Assembly: GCA_963828505.1 (NCBI GenBank)
Contig: CAWHFM010000009.1
Coordinates: 434,001-498,000 of the forward strand
From: Bog-473 sp963828505
GTDB taxonomy: Bacteria > Actinomycetota > Acidimicrobiia > Acidimicrobiales > RAAP-2
Length of the DNA: 64,000 nt
Reading direction: 5' to 3'
In this document: positions 1 to 7,958 of the stretch, in pieces
How positions within the stretch are numbered: position 1 is the first letter of the stretch
How the letters are laid out: the number at the start of each line of letters is the position of its first letter
Notes under the pieces: model-generated
Seen by the model: the letters and a program-made list of their open reading frames with translations, nothing else
Databases searched by the model: none
What the model was told of the DNA's origin: nothing
Translations under genes and position numbers: made by a program

Positions 1-1183
1 GGACGGTACTTTCCTCTCCCTGGTCGACGCCGTAGAAGACGCCGTTGCCGAGCTGGCCCCAATAGCCGTCTCCCCAGCAGTCGAGCCCGCTCGCGGTGAG
101 GAGAGCGCAATAGCCCGCTCCGTCGGTCGCCAGGCTCGCCACGCCGCCCAAGGTGCCGTTGCCACCGACTCCGAGCACCGCTACCGGGACATGACTCTCT
201 TCGGCGATGCCGTTGCCGAGATAGCCGCCTCCCCAGCAGTCGACTCCGCCCGAGGAGAGGAGAGCGCAGTAACCGGATCCGTCACTCGTCAGGCTCACCA
301 CGCCGCCCAAGGTGCCGCTGCCACCAGCTCCGAGCACGGCTACCGGCACGGCGCTTCCTACCGAGGAGCCATCGCCGTCCTGACCTCCCCAACAGTCGAC
401 CCCGCCCGAGGTGAGGAGAGCGCAGTAGCCAACTCCCCGGTAGTTCTCGTCACTCGTCAGGCTCACCACGCCGCCCAAGGTGCCGCTGCCACCGACTCCG
501 AGCACCGCCACCGGGACGGCGCTGCCTTCGTGGCCGGTGGTGTAGGAGCGGCCGTCGCCCAGCTGCCCGCGATCGCCGTCTCCCCAACAGTCGACCCCGC
601 CCGACGTGAGGAGAGCGCAGTACCCGCTTGCATCGCTCGCCACGCTCGCCACGCCGCCCAGGGTGCCGCTGGCACCGACTCCGAGCACCGGCACCGCGAA
701 GGCACTGCCAAAGTGGTGGGCGCTCGTGTAGAAGACGCCGTTTCCGAGTTCGCCCCCTTCGCCGTCTCCCCAACAGTCGACCCCGCCCGAGGTGAGGACA
801 GCGCAGTTACTGTTGGCGGCGCTCGCCACGCTCACCACGCCGTCGAGAGGAGCCGTCACTACGAATTTGCGAGCGCGTGTCGCAAGTCCCCCCGGTGTCG
901 TGACGTTGATGACACTCGTGGTCGCACCGGTTGGGACCAGGACCTTCACCTCGGTGAATTTGTCCACGACGACTGCAGCCTGGGTCTGGCCGAAGCTCAC
1001 ACTCGTCGCATTGTCCAAGTTGGTGCCTGTGATGGTGACGGTCGTACCCACCGGCCCTTGCCTCGGGCTGAAGGCACTGATCGTGGGTCGGGGCACCGAC
1101 GCCGAAGCCGAAGAGGAAAAGAGCGGGAGGAAAGCGGCCATGGCCGCGAGTACCGCGCCGACCAACAGCGACTTGTAGCGCAT
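1..1183 (-). CDS. Secreted IPT/TIG plus RCC1-repeat protein (3' end outside window)
   Basis: The minus-strand frame opens at an ATG at 1183 and stays open to base 1, so the C-terminus is missing; about 394 codons are visible. The first ~28 residues form a signal peptide (MRYKSLLVGAV, then an Ala-rich hydrophobic stretch ending in SSSASAS). Residues ~32-110 look like an IPT/TIG Ig-like domain (FSPRQGPVGTTVTITG). After it come at least five RCC1-type repeats of ~50-60 residues, each with a core like GYCALLTSGGVDCWGDG that carries two cysteines, with linkers like PVAVLGVGGSGTLGGV. Such repeats fold into beta-propeller blades; a blade-rich exported surface or adhesion protein is likely, but the ligand is unknown. 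Adjacent repeats are very similar at DNA level, suggesting recent expansion. Confidence 0.85.
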   Translation of the reverse strand, partial: MRYKSLLVGAVLAAMAAFLPLFSSSASASVPRPTISAFSPRQGPVGTTVTITGTNLDNATSVSFGQTQAAVVVDKFTEVKVLVPTGATTSVINVTTPGGLATRARKFVVTAPLDGVVSVASAANSNCAVLTSGGVDCWGDGEGGELGNGVFYTSAHHFGSAFAVPVLGVGASGTLGGVASVASDASGYCALLTSGGVDCWGDGDRGQLGDGRSYTTGHEGSAVPVAVLGVGGSGTLGGVVSLTSDENYRGVGYCALLTSGGVDCWGGQDGDGSSVGSAVPVAVLGAGGSGTLGGVVSLTSDGSGYCALLSSGGVDCWGGGYLGNGIAEESHVPVAVLGVGGNGTLGGVASLATDGAGYCALLTASGLDCWGDGYWGQLGNGVFYGVDQGEESTV

Positions 1184-1382
1184 CTCTACCCCGCGTTCTG
1201 CCTCGGCGAACTGCTGATGCAGCGAACCATGTTGAAAACCAAAACGCAAGGACAGTCCGCGCGCAGGCTCGGCCACCTCCATATGGCTGATTCACCGATA
1301 GGCAGCCCAAGATGGATTAGGTGACGTGAGCGAATGTCGCAGGCCCGGAGGCGACCCCCATGGCCGCCGTGGCCCTCCACGC

Positions 1383-1841
1383 TCAGAGGTGCCGCTCCAC
1401 CACGGTCTGCACGTAGAGCGCGAGCGGCAGCTGGCGGACCTGCTCCGGGGTGAACCACGCCACGGCGTCGGTGGTGCCGTCGCGCTCGGCGCGCAACTCG
1501 CCGCGCCACGAGGCGACCTGGTACACGAGCCGGATGGTGTGGAGGCTGACGCCGTCGGGGAGAGTACGAACGTCGGAGAGGACGTCGAGGAAGGCGCCGA
1601 GTTCGACGGTGAGCCCCGACTCCTCCTCGATCTCGCGCACGAGCGACTCCTCAGGGCTCTCGCCATGGTCGACCCCACCCCCGGGCAGGAACCAGCGGCC
1701 GCGCAGGGTCAGCGACGAGGAGGCCCGGGCGAGCAGGATGCGGCCAGCGTCGTCCCGGCAGACCCCGTAGGCCGCGATGCGCTGGCGTCTCGTTTCGGTC
1801 GGCACGAACGCATGGTGGTCGCCGGCGGGCCCGGGTGCCAA
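1383..1841 (-). CDS. Nudix hydrolase
   Basis: The 152-residue protein is a single Nudix domain. The Nudix box is intact and reads GGGVDHGESPEESLVREI followed by EEESGL, matching the GX5EX7REUXEEXGU consensus that binds the catalytic divalent metal. The domain begins around residue 20 (RRQRIAAYGVC) and ends close to the C-terminus, so there is no accessory domain. Members hydrolyse nucleoside diphosphates linked to another moiety (house-cleaning of oxidised nucleotides, ADP-ribose, NADH); substrate cannot be assigned from the box. It stands alone, transcribed toward the RCC1 gene, with ~100 bases to the divergent NTF2-like gene. The first 15 residues are weakly conserved, and a GTG a few codons inside could be the true start. 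Confidence 0.88.
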   Translation of the reverse strand: MAPGPAGDHHAFVPTETRRQRIAAYGVCRDDAGRILLARASSSLTLRGRWFLPGGGVDHGESPEESLVREIEEESGLTVELGAFLDVLSDVRTLPDGVSLHTIRLVYQVASWRGELRAERDGTTDAVAWFTPEQVRQLPLALYVQTVVERHL

Positions 1842-1945
1842 GTCTTCGGACCGCTACCCTGTGCCGGCGGTGCCGGGCGCGGGCTCCATGCAGAACTGTC
1901 CGTACGGCCTGGTGACGAACGCGACGAAGGAGGGAGGGGCGTCCA

Positions 1946-2425
1946 ATGGACACGGCAACGGAGCTCGAGGTGATCCGGCGTCTGAAGTACGCCTACTTCC
2001 GCACGCTCGACCTCAAGCAGTTCGACGAGTTGGGCCGGCTCCTCACCGAGGACGCCACCGCGGCCTACGAGGACGGCAAGACGGTCCTCGAGGGTCGGGC
2101 CGCCATCGTGACCTGGCTGTCCTCGGTGCTGGGTGACCCCGGCATGGTGACCGAGCACCACGGACACCACCCCGAGATCACCCTCACGTCGGCGGGCGAG
2201 GCCGAGGGCACCTGGTACCTCCAGGACCGAGTCATCGTGCCCGCCGCCGACCTCGAGATCGGAGGCACGGCCTTCTACGCCGACCGCTACCGGCTGACCG
2301 ACGAGGGGTGGCGCATTTCGCACACCGGCTACACCCGCGTCTTCGAGGAGCACCGGACGCACTCGACGCTCGCCCTGCGCACGTTCAGCTCCCGTTTCGA
2401 CGCTACGGCGCCGCCTGCGGACTGA
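1946..2425 (+). CDS. NTF2-like/SnoaL-type protein
   Basis: The 159-residue protein has the layout of the SnoaL/NTF2-like cone fold: an N-terminal helix with I-x-x-LKYAYFRTLD, then DATAAYEDGKTVLEGRAAIVTWL, then a beta-rich half ending in DRYRLTDEGWRISHTGYTR. This arrangement is typical of the SnoaL_4 group of small dehydratases, isomerases and proteins of unknown role. A His-rich stretch (TEHHGHHPEI) lies where some family members carry active-site residues. A purine-rich ribosome site (AAGGAGGGAGGG) precedes the ATG by a few bases, supporting this start. No neighbour suggests a pathway. Two other NTF2-like genes lie near 28.4 and 29.4 kb but are not close paralogues by eye. Confidence 0.8.
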   Translation: MDTATELEVIRRLKYAYFRTLDLKQFDELGRLLTEDATAAYEDGKTVLEGRAAIVTWLSSVLGDPGMVTEHHGHHPEITLTSAGEAEGTWYLQDRVIVPAADLEIGGTAFYADRYRLTDEGWRISHTGYTRVFEEHRTHSTLALRTFSSRFDATAPPAD

Positions 2426-2478
2426 GCTCGGCTGAGTTCGCCCCGCCCCGCCCCCGCCCCGGCCAAGGCCGGCCTGGC

Positions 2479-3477
2479 TCAGGGCCGCGTGTCCGGGCTG
2501 AACGTGAAGGCCGGGTCAGACAGTGTCGTCGGCGCCAGAAGATCCTCAATGGCCGCGACGAAGTCGGACGAGAGCTCGACGTCGAGCGCCTTGACGTTCT
2601 CTGCGATCTGTTCCGGACGGCTCGCTCCGACGATGGCGCTGCTGACGTTCTGGTTGCGCAAGACCCAGGCCAGCGCGACCGAGGCCGGCGTGTACCCGGC
2701 CTCGCGGCAGAGCTCGGCGTAGGACTGGACGGGCTCGAGCACCTCGTCGCGCAGAAGCCAGCTGATCTCCTCGCCCTCGGGCCCGGCGGCCCGGGACCCC
2801 TCCGGCGCCGCCGCCCCGCCGGGGAGGTACTTGCCCGTGAGGACACCCTGGGCCAGCGGCGACCAGACGATCTGCCCGATGCCCTCCTTCTCGCACAGCG
2901 GGACGACCTCGGCCTCTATCACCCGCCAGATGAGCGAGTACTGGGGCTGGTTGGACACGATGCGGTCGAAGCCCATTTCGTCGGCCATCCGCAGCGCCTC
3001 TTGAATTTGCTCGGCCGTCCACTCCGACACGCCCACGTAGTGCACCTTGCCCTGGCGGACGAGGTCGTCGAACGCTCGCAGCGTCTCTTCCAGAGGGGCC
3101 TCGAAGTCGTAACGGTGCGCCTGGTACAGGTCGACGTGATCGGTCTGCAGGCGCTCGAGCGACGCGTGGAGCGACTCCACAATGTGCTTGCGCGAGAGTC
3201 CACGGTTGTTCGGGTTCGGACCGGTCGGCCAGTACACCTTGGTGAAGATCTCGATGGTGTCGCGCGGCACGCCCTTGAGGGCCCGCCCGAGCACCGATTC
3301 CGCCTGGCCGAGGGCGTAGGCGTCGGCGGTGTCGAAGGTCGTGATGCCGGCGTCGAGCGCCGCCTTGACGCAGGCCGTCGCGGTGTCCTCACCGATCTGG
3401 CTGCCGTGGGTGACCCAGTTGCCGTACGAGAGGGCGGAGACGATCATGCCCGAGCTTCCGAGATGCCGGTAGTCCAT
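2479..3477 (-). CDS. Aldo/keto reductase (Kv-beta-like group)
   Basis: At 332 residues this is a standard-length (beta/alpha)8 aldo/keto reductase. The catalytic tetrad is readable: Asp49 in FDTADAY, Tyr54, Lys80 in IFTKVYW and His121 in YQAHRYD. The NADPH-binding end is present (SSAIVGASRPEQIAENVKAL). The order SSGMIVSALSYGNW, then the RGLSRKHIVESLHASLERL region, fits the bacterial AKR group related to voltage-gated K+ channel beta subunits, which reduce aldehydes such as methylglyoxal. It is transcribed divergently from the ArfB-type gene, with starts only ~37 bases apart, so they share a very compact promoter region. Physiological substrate unknown. Confidence 0.92.
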   Translation of the reverse strand: MDYRHLGSSGMIVSALSYGNWVTHGSQIGEDTATACVKAALDAGITTFDTADAYALGQAESVLGRALKGVPRDTIEIFTKVYWPTGPNPNNRGLSRKHIVESLHASLERLQTDHVDLYQAHRYDFEAPLEETLRAFDDLVRQGKVHYVGVSEWTAEQIQEALRMADEMGFDRIVSNQPQYSLIWRVIEAEVVPLCEKEGIGQIVWSPLAQGVLTGKYLPGGAAAPEGSRAAGPEGEEISWLLRDEVLEPVQSYAELCREAGYTPASVALAWVLRNQNVSSAIVGASRPEQIAENVKALDVELSSDFVAAIEDLLAPTTLSDPAFTFSPDTRP

Positions 3478-3514
3478 GGCCCGGAGCGTACCCGGGTGCC
3501 CGTACGATCTCTCC

Positions 3515-3937
3515 GTGGAGCGGGAGGGTGTGCTGCATGTGCACCGGGGGCTGGACCTGCCGTTGTCCGAGGTGACGTGGCGGGCGACGACGTCGGGCGG
3601 CCCCGGGGGTCAACACGCCAACCGCACTCTGAGCCGGGTCGAGGTCGAGTTCGACGTCGAAGCCTCGGGCACGCTCGGCCCACGACAGCGCGCCCGCCTC
3701 TTGGAGCGCTACGGCTCGACCGTGCGTACCGCGGCCTCCGAGTCGCGCTCCCAGGCCCGCAACCGCGAGCGTGCTCTGGAGCGCCTGGCCGCGCGCATTC
3801 ACGACGGCCTCCGCGTCGAGCCCGAACGGAGGGCGACCCGACCCACGGCCGCGGCGCGGGCGCGCCGGGTGGAGGACAAGCGCCGCCGCGCCCAGACCAA
3901 GCGCCGGCGGCGCGCCCCCCGGGGCGACGACGATTGA
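3515..3937 (+). CDS. arfB: ArfB-type peptidyl-tRNA hydrolase (GGQ ribosome-rescue factor)
   Basis: The protein carries the class-I release-factor catalytic motif: GGPGGQHANR, with GGQ at residues 31-33 when the GTG at 3515 is used. It ends in a basic tail (RRVEDKRRRAQTKRRRRAPR), the feature that lets ArfB/YaeJ proteins enter the empty mRNA channel of stalled ribosomes and release the peptide. It lacks the stop-codon-recognition domain of RF1/RF2, and its length of ~140 residues matches ArfB. An upstream in-frame ATG at 3476 would overlap the divergent reductase start, so the GTG is preferred. The motif supports the biochemical role; that it is the main rescue system here is inference. Confidence 0.88.
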   Translation: MEREGVLHVHRGLDLPLSEVTWRATTSGGPGGQHANRTLSRVEVEFDVEASGTLGPRQRARLLERYGSTVRTAASESRSQARNRERALERLAARIHDGLRVEPERRATRPTAAARARRVEDKRRRAQTKRRRRAPRGDDD

Positions 3938-3970
3938 CCGCCGGCGACCCGTCGGGCCACGGTTTACTGC

Positions 3971-4025
3971 GAGCCGAGCCGAGCCGAGCCGAGCCGAGCC
4001 GAGCCGAGCCGAGCCGAGCCGAGCC
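3971..4025. repeat. Pentanucleotide tandem repeat (GAGCC)x11
   Basis: Eleven uninterrupted GAGCC units, followed by a partial unit (GAGG), lie in the short gap between the ends of the convergent arfB-type and surE genes. The run is outside both coding regions. On the complementary strand the unit is GGCTC. A pure array of this length is expected to be slippage-prone. It does not resemble a terminator because the units are not inverted. Confidence 0.97.
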
Positions 4026-4078
4026 GAGGCTGCGGCCAGGCGGGGCGACGCCAGGCCGGGCCAGGCGGAACGGCGAGT

Positions 4079-5023
4079 TCAGTCGGGGAAGCCGAAGGGC
4101 GACAGGGCCGGTCCCAGGCCCGAGTCGAGCCGTGTCAGCAGCTCGGCGTCCATCTCGGCCCGGGGCCCGCGCAGGGCCGTCAGCGCGGCATAGCCCTGGG
4201 CGACGAGCGTGGCGTCCTCTGCGGCCTCTTCGGGCGGGTCGTGCTCGATGCGGTGCGGGAACGGCGAGCCGACCGTGAGGACGATCTCGCCCTTCTCGTC
4301 GGGCTCGCCTTCCATCACCGAGCGTGCCGCCTCGACCGCCGCCGGGCCTTCCATCTCCTCCCGGGTTGGCGCCTCCCAGGAGCGGGTGCCCCGCGCCGCT
4401 TTGATGAGGCCGGCGCCGCCCACCCGCGCCCAGCGCAGCCCACGCACCTCGTCCAGCGGGAGGGCGGGGACGTTGAGGTTCAGCACCGTCCGCTCCGGCG
4501 CCGCCACCAGGAGCGGAATGAGCGCCACGGCCAAGCGGGCCGCCGTGTCCCACGGGTCCGGGTCAGCGCCGACGCGCAGCGAGACGGCCAGGGCGCTGAT
4601 GCCCAGCTGGCTCGCCGTGAGCGCGGCGCCCACGGTGCCCGAGTGCAGGATCGACCGCCCGACGTTCACCCCGTGGTTGATGCCCGAGACCACCAGGTCC
4701 GGTTTCGGCCCGACCGCGCCCAGCGCGCCGGCGATCACCGACAACGCCGGCGACGCGTCGAGTCCGTAGGCCTCCACCGTCTCGGCGCCCTCGACCGCAG
4801 CCCGCTGGTACGGGATGGTCGTCGTCTCCGTGACCGAGCCCACGGCGGCGCCGGCGCCGCTGTAGTTGGAGCTCGGCGCCACCACGACGATCTCGGGAGG
4901 TGCCGGCGAGCCTGTCGTCGCCAGCGAGCGCCCGGGGCCGTCGGCCCACACGACCAGGGCTCGGGTCAAGGCGGCCAGGCCCGGCGCACCGACCCCGTCG
5001 TCGTTGGTCACCAGGATCCTCAC
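4079..5023 (-). CDS. surE: SurE 5'/3'-nucleotidase
   Basis: The N-terminus MRILVTNDDGVGAPGL has the metal-binding Asp pair of SurE (Asp8, Asp9), followed by the VVVAPSSNYSGAG motif with its conserved Ser/Asn ligands, and then PDLVVSGINHGVNVG and YSGTVGAA-type sequence (here LHSGTVGAALTASQLG). Length (314) is slightly above the usual ~250-260 because of an extended C-terminal region. SurE removes phosphate from nucleoside monophosphates and polyphosphate and is often linked to stationary phase survival. It faces arfB tail to tail across the GAGCC array. In many bacteria surE neighbours pcm and rpoS; that context is absent here. Confidence 0.93.
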   Translation of the reverse strand: MRILVTNDDGVGAPGLAALTRALVVWADGPGRSLATTGSPAPPEIVVVAPSSNYSGAGAAVGSVTETTTIPYQRAAVEGAETVEAYGLDASPALSVIAGALGAVGPKPDLVVSGINHGVNVGRSILHSGTVGAALTASQLGISALAVSLRVGADPDPWDTAARLAVALIPLLVAAPERTVLNLNVPALPLDEVRGLRWARVGGAGLIKAARGTRSWEAPTREEMEGPAAVEAARSVMEGEPDEKGEIVLTVGSPFPHRIEHDPPEEAAEDATLVAQGYAALTALRGPRAEMDAELLTRLDSGLGPALSPFGFPD

Positions 5024-5174
5024 CAGCCCCGCACGCTATCGGGGATGCGGTCGCCGGCCCGACCCCGTCGCGGGCCGTTCACCCGACGGTCCCGGGGCCT
5101 TCACCGGCGCCGTCACCCCCGCCGCAAGCCTGGTCTGCTTCAATTCGGGGCACCATGACCCAGCTCGGTGCACC

Positions 5175-6119
5175 ATGACCCAGTGGACACCCCGGATCTC
5201 GGTCGCTTCGCCCACCGGGCAGCAGTGGCGCATCGGGCACGGGGGCCAAGAGGTCGTGGTCTGTGAGGTCGGGGCCACCCTGCGCTGGTACACGTCCGGG
5301 GGAGCGCCCGTCCTCAGTGGCTTCGGACCAGACGAATGGTCGCACTCCGGCCACGGCCAGGTGCTGGCACCTTGGCCCAACCGGCTGGCCGACGGGCGCT
5401 ACGAGTTCAACGGGGTGCGCGCCCAGGCGGCGCTCGACGAGCCCGAGCGGCACAACGCCATCCACGGCCTCGTCCGCTACATGCCCTGGACGCTCCAGAC
5501 GCGCCACCAGAACCAGGTCTCCCTCCGCCTGCAGCTGCATCCCTCGCCCGGCTATCCGTTCTCGCTGCTGATGGAGCTCGACTACCACGTCGGGCGGGAG
5601 GGCCTCACCGTGACCGCCCGGGCGCAGTCGCTCGACGAGGGCTCCGTCCCGTTCGGCCTCGGGTTCCATCCGTACCTGACCGCGGGCACCGAGACCGTGG
5701 ACGGCGCCATCCTGCACGTGCCGGCGCACCACACGCTCGACACCGACGACCGCGGCCTGCCGACGGGCGAGCTCAGCGCGGTGGAAGGGACCGAGCGCGA
5801 CTTCACCACCTCGCGCTTCGTCGGACCCACCGCGCTCGACACCTGCTTCACCACCCTCGACCGCGACGCCGACGGCCGCGCCCGGGCCAGCCTCGATGCG
5901 CCCGGGGGCCGGGGGGGTGCGACGCTGTGGCTGGACGAACACTTCCCGTACCTCATGGTCTACACAGGGGACACGCTCCCCGAACTTCCGCAGCGCCGCC
6001 GCGCCGTGGCGCTCGAGCCGATGACCTGCCCGCCCAACGCCTTCCGCACCGGCCAGGACCTGGTCGAGCTGCAGGCGGGCCAGGAGTGGTCGGCACGCTG
6101 GGGCATCGTGCCCCGGTGA
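5175..6119 (+). CDS. Aldose 1-epimerase family protein
   Basis: The 314-residue protein has the galactose-mutarotase fold signatures: WPNRLADGRYEFNG near residue 70, the NAIHGLVRYMPW block with the catalytic-type His, GLGFHPYL with a second active-site His, and a late Glu-containing region ALEPMTCPPNAF. It should interconvert anomers of an aldose or act on a sugar-phosphate; the exact sugar is not predictable. The frame is open ~100 codons further upstream, but homology-like sequence begins at the ATG at 5175 (MTQWTPRISV), which is chosen as start. Its stop overlaps the GTG of the next gene (GTGA), so the two are probably translationally coupled. The bases around the start are duplicated (see findings). 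Confidence 0.88.
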   Translation: MTQWTPRISVASPTGQQWRIGHGGQEVVVCEVGATLRWYTSGGAPVLSGFGPDEWSHSGHGQVLAPWPNRLADGRYEFNGVRAQAALDEPERHNAIHGLVRYMPWTLQTRHQNQVSLRLQLHPSPGYPFSLLMELDYHVGREGLTVTARAQSLDEGSVPFGLGFHPYLTAGTETVDGAILHVPAHHTLDTDDRGLPTGELSAVEGTERDFTTSRFVGPTALDTCFTTLDRDADGRARASLDAPGGRGGATLWLDEHFPYLMVYTGDTLPELPQRRRAVALEPMTCPPNAFRTGQDLVELQAGQEWSARWGIVPR

Positions 6120-6853
6120 CCCAGCCCTTGGAGGGCCACGCCGTCGTGGTCACGGGCTCGTCGAGCGGTATCGGCGAGGCCACCGCACGCGCCTTCGCCG
6201 CCCTGGGCGCCGGCGTGCTGGTGAGCTCGAGTCGTTCGGTCGACGCGGGCCAGGCCGTTGCCGCCTCACTGCCGGACGGGCTCTACGTCCGTGGCGACCT
6301 CGAGGATCCCGAGACCCCCGGCCGGTTGGTGGCCGCCGCCCTCGAGCGCTGGGGACGCCTCGACACGCTGGTGAACAACGCCGGGACGACCGCCGTGATC
6401 CCACACCACGACCTGGAGGCGGCAACCGTCGACGTGTGGCGACGGATCTTCGAGGTCAACGTCTTCGGCACGTGGGCCATGTCCGTCGCCGCCATGCCCG
6501 CGCTGCGCCAGGGGGGCGGGTCGATCGTGAACGTGGCCTCGGTGGCGGGGGTGCGGCCGACCGGCTCCTCCATCCCGTACGCGGCGAGCAAGGCGGCCCT
6601 CAACCACATGACGAGGCTGGTGGCCAAGGTGGTCGGTCCCGGGGTCCGGGTGAACGCGGTGGCGCCCGGACTGGTCGACACGCCGTGGACGGCCGACTGG
6701 GACCTGGTGCGCCAGGTGGTGCAACAGGCGGCCCCGCTCCGGCGCTCGGGCCGGCCCGAGGACGTCGCCGAGGTGGTCGTCTCCCTGGCTCAGGCGGCTT
6801 ACGTCACGGGCCAGGTCGTCGTCGTCGACGGCGGCCTCTCGCTGACGACCTGA
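6116..6853 (+). CDS. SDR-family oxidoreductase
   Basis: This 245-residue protein is a classical short-chain dehydrogenase/reductase. The Rossmann motif TGSSSGIG is at ~13-20, NNAG at ~87-90, the catalytic Ser in VNVASVAG (~142), and YAASK with Tyr155 and Lys159. The C-terminus ends in the usual YVTGQVVVVDGG. It starts at a GTG that overlaps the epimerase stop by four bases, so it is the second gene of a two-gene operon. The pairing with an aldose epimerase suggests a sugar or polyol dehydrogenase; that is inference from context only. Confidence 0.92.
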   Translation: MTQPLEGHAVVVTGSSSGIGEATARAFAALGAGVLVSSSRSVDAGQAVAASLPDGLYVRGDLEDPETPGRLVAAALERWGRLDTLVNNAGTTAVIPHHDLEAATVDVWRRIFEVNVFGTWAMSVAAMPALRQGGGSIVNVASVAGVRPTGSSIPYAASKAALNHMTRLVAKVVGPGVRVNAVAPGLVDTPWTADWDLVRQVVQQAAPLRRSGRPEDVAEVVVSLAQAAYVTGQVVVVDGGLSLTT

Positions 6854-6915
6854 GGCGACCTGAGCCACCGGTGCCACTGGTGCTACCCGAGCCGAGGTGG
6901 CGTGGCGGGACCGGC

Positions 6916-7848
6916 TCAACGGGCCGGCGCGACGGCCCAGCGCACCGCCGCCGCCAAACCCCTCATGAGCGGCGTCACCGCGGCGGTGTCGAGCAACAGG
7001 TCCACCGGGCCGGCCACCGTCAGGCCGAGCTCGTGGCGGGCCCACCGCGGGAGGACCCCGATCGCGGCTGCCAGCACCAACGCGTAGACCGCTCGCTCGT
7101 CGGGCCGCTTCGCCACGCCGTGCACCAGCCACTCGCGTGCCGCCCGCGCTTGGGGCCCGGCATTGAGCTCGGGTCGCACCCGCAGCAGGTAGGCCTCGAC
7201 CTCGTCGGCCGAGCGAGGGACCCACGTGGCGCCGAGCGCGTACGCCACCGGGGCGACGTCGGCGTAGTACTGGTCGCATGCCGCGGGGCTCAGGTCGGCG
7301 GCGCCGTAGCGCCTCGACGAAGCCAGGAAGCTCGACATCTCCGCCACGTGGATGAAGGTGACCAGCTCGGGGTCGTCGGCCGAATAAGCGCGGCCGTCGG
7401 GTGCCGTCCCCCGGACCCGCCGGTGGACGCGGCGCACTTGCGCCACGGCCTCCTCGGCCTCGTCGACCGTCCCGAAAGTCGTGGCGGAGACGAACTCGGC
7501 CGTTCGTCGCAGGCGCCTGATGGCGTCCTCCTGGTAGCTCGAGTGCTCCGCCACCCCGGCCATGGCGAGCGGGTGCAGCATCTGGAGCATCAGGGCGCTG
7601 AGCCCGCCGATCAGCATCGACGGCAGGTCGCGGTGCACGAGACGGGCCACCGAGCCAGGGTCGAGGTAGGCGGAGGATGGATCGAGGGCGATCGGACCGG
7701 GCTCAGCGGAGATCCCGACGGCGCGGCGCACGCTGCGGGCCACGTCCCGGCGCGCCGGCGCGGCCAAGCCTCCGACCAGGCGCAGCGGTGCGCCGGCGAC
7801 GGTGCCGCCGAGCGCCACCGCTCGGTCGAGGGGTGAACTCGGGCTCAT
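6916..7848 (-). CDS. MpaB/DUF2236-family oxygenase-like protein
   Basis: The 310-residue protein has the helical layout of the MpaB/latex-clearing-protein family: RLVHRDLPSMLIGGLSALML, then LHPLAMAGVAEHSSYQED, then a TTFGTVDEAEEAVAQVRRVH stretch and DPELVTFIHVAEMSSFLAS. The conserved Arg and His residues in these blocks bind a b-type haem in characterised members, which include rubber-cleaving oxygenases and mycophenolic-acid pathway MpaB. Most actinobacterial copies are of unknown substrate. No signal peptide or membrane anchor is apparent. It is convergent with the SDR gene and divergent from the ketopantoate-reductase-like gene ~110 bases away. Confidence 0.85.
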   Translation of the reverse strand: MSPSSPLDRAVALGGTVAGAPLRLVGGLAAPARRDVARSVRRAVGISAEPGPIALDPSSAYLDPGSVARLVHRDLPSMLIGGLSALMLQMLHPLAMAGVAEHSSYQEDAIRRLRRTAEFVSATTFGTVDEAEEAVAQVRRVHRRVRGTAPDGRAYSADDPELVTFIHVAEMSSFLASSRRYGAADLSPAACDQYYADVAPVAYALGATWVPRSADEVEAYLLRVRPELNAGPQARAAREWLVHGVAKRPDERAVYALVLAAAIGVLPRWARHELGLTVAGPVDLLLDTAAVTPLMRGLAAAVRWAVAPAR

Positions 7849-7958
7849 GGCTCACAGCTTGGCACCGGCCCGCGATCACCCGGTCCGCACGGCCCGTGCC
7901 AGCCCGGACCGCCGGTCGGTGGCAGCCCGGCAGCCCCGCACGTGGCAGAGTGCCACCG

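Noticed and set aside
191..1324. Long plus-strand open frame over the RCC1 region
   Set aside because: It is antisense to the repeat protein, which has a signal peptide, a TIG domain and regular repeats; the plus-strand product is a low-complexity Ala/Arg/His-rich sequence without family motifs.
4241..5158. Plus-strand open frame over surE
   Set aside because: The minus-strand frame encodes unmistakable SurE motifs; the opposite frame is Arg/Gly-rich as expected for shadows in high-GC DNA.
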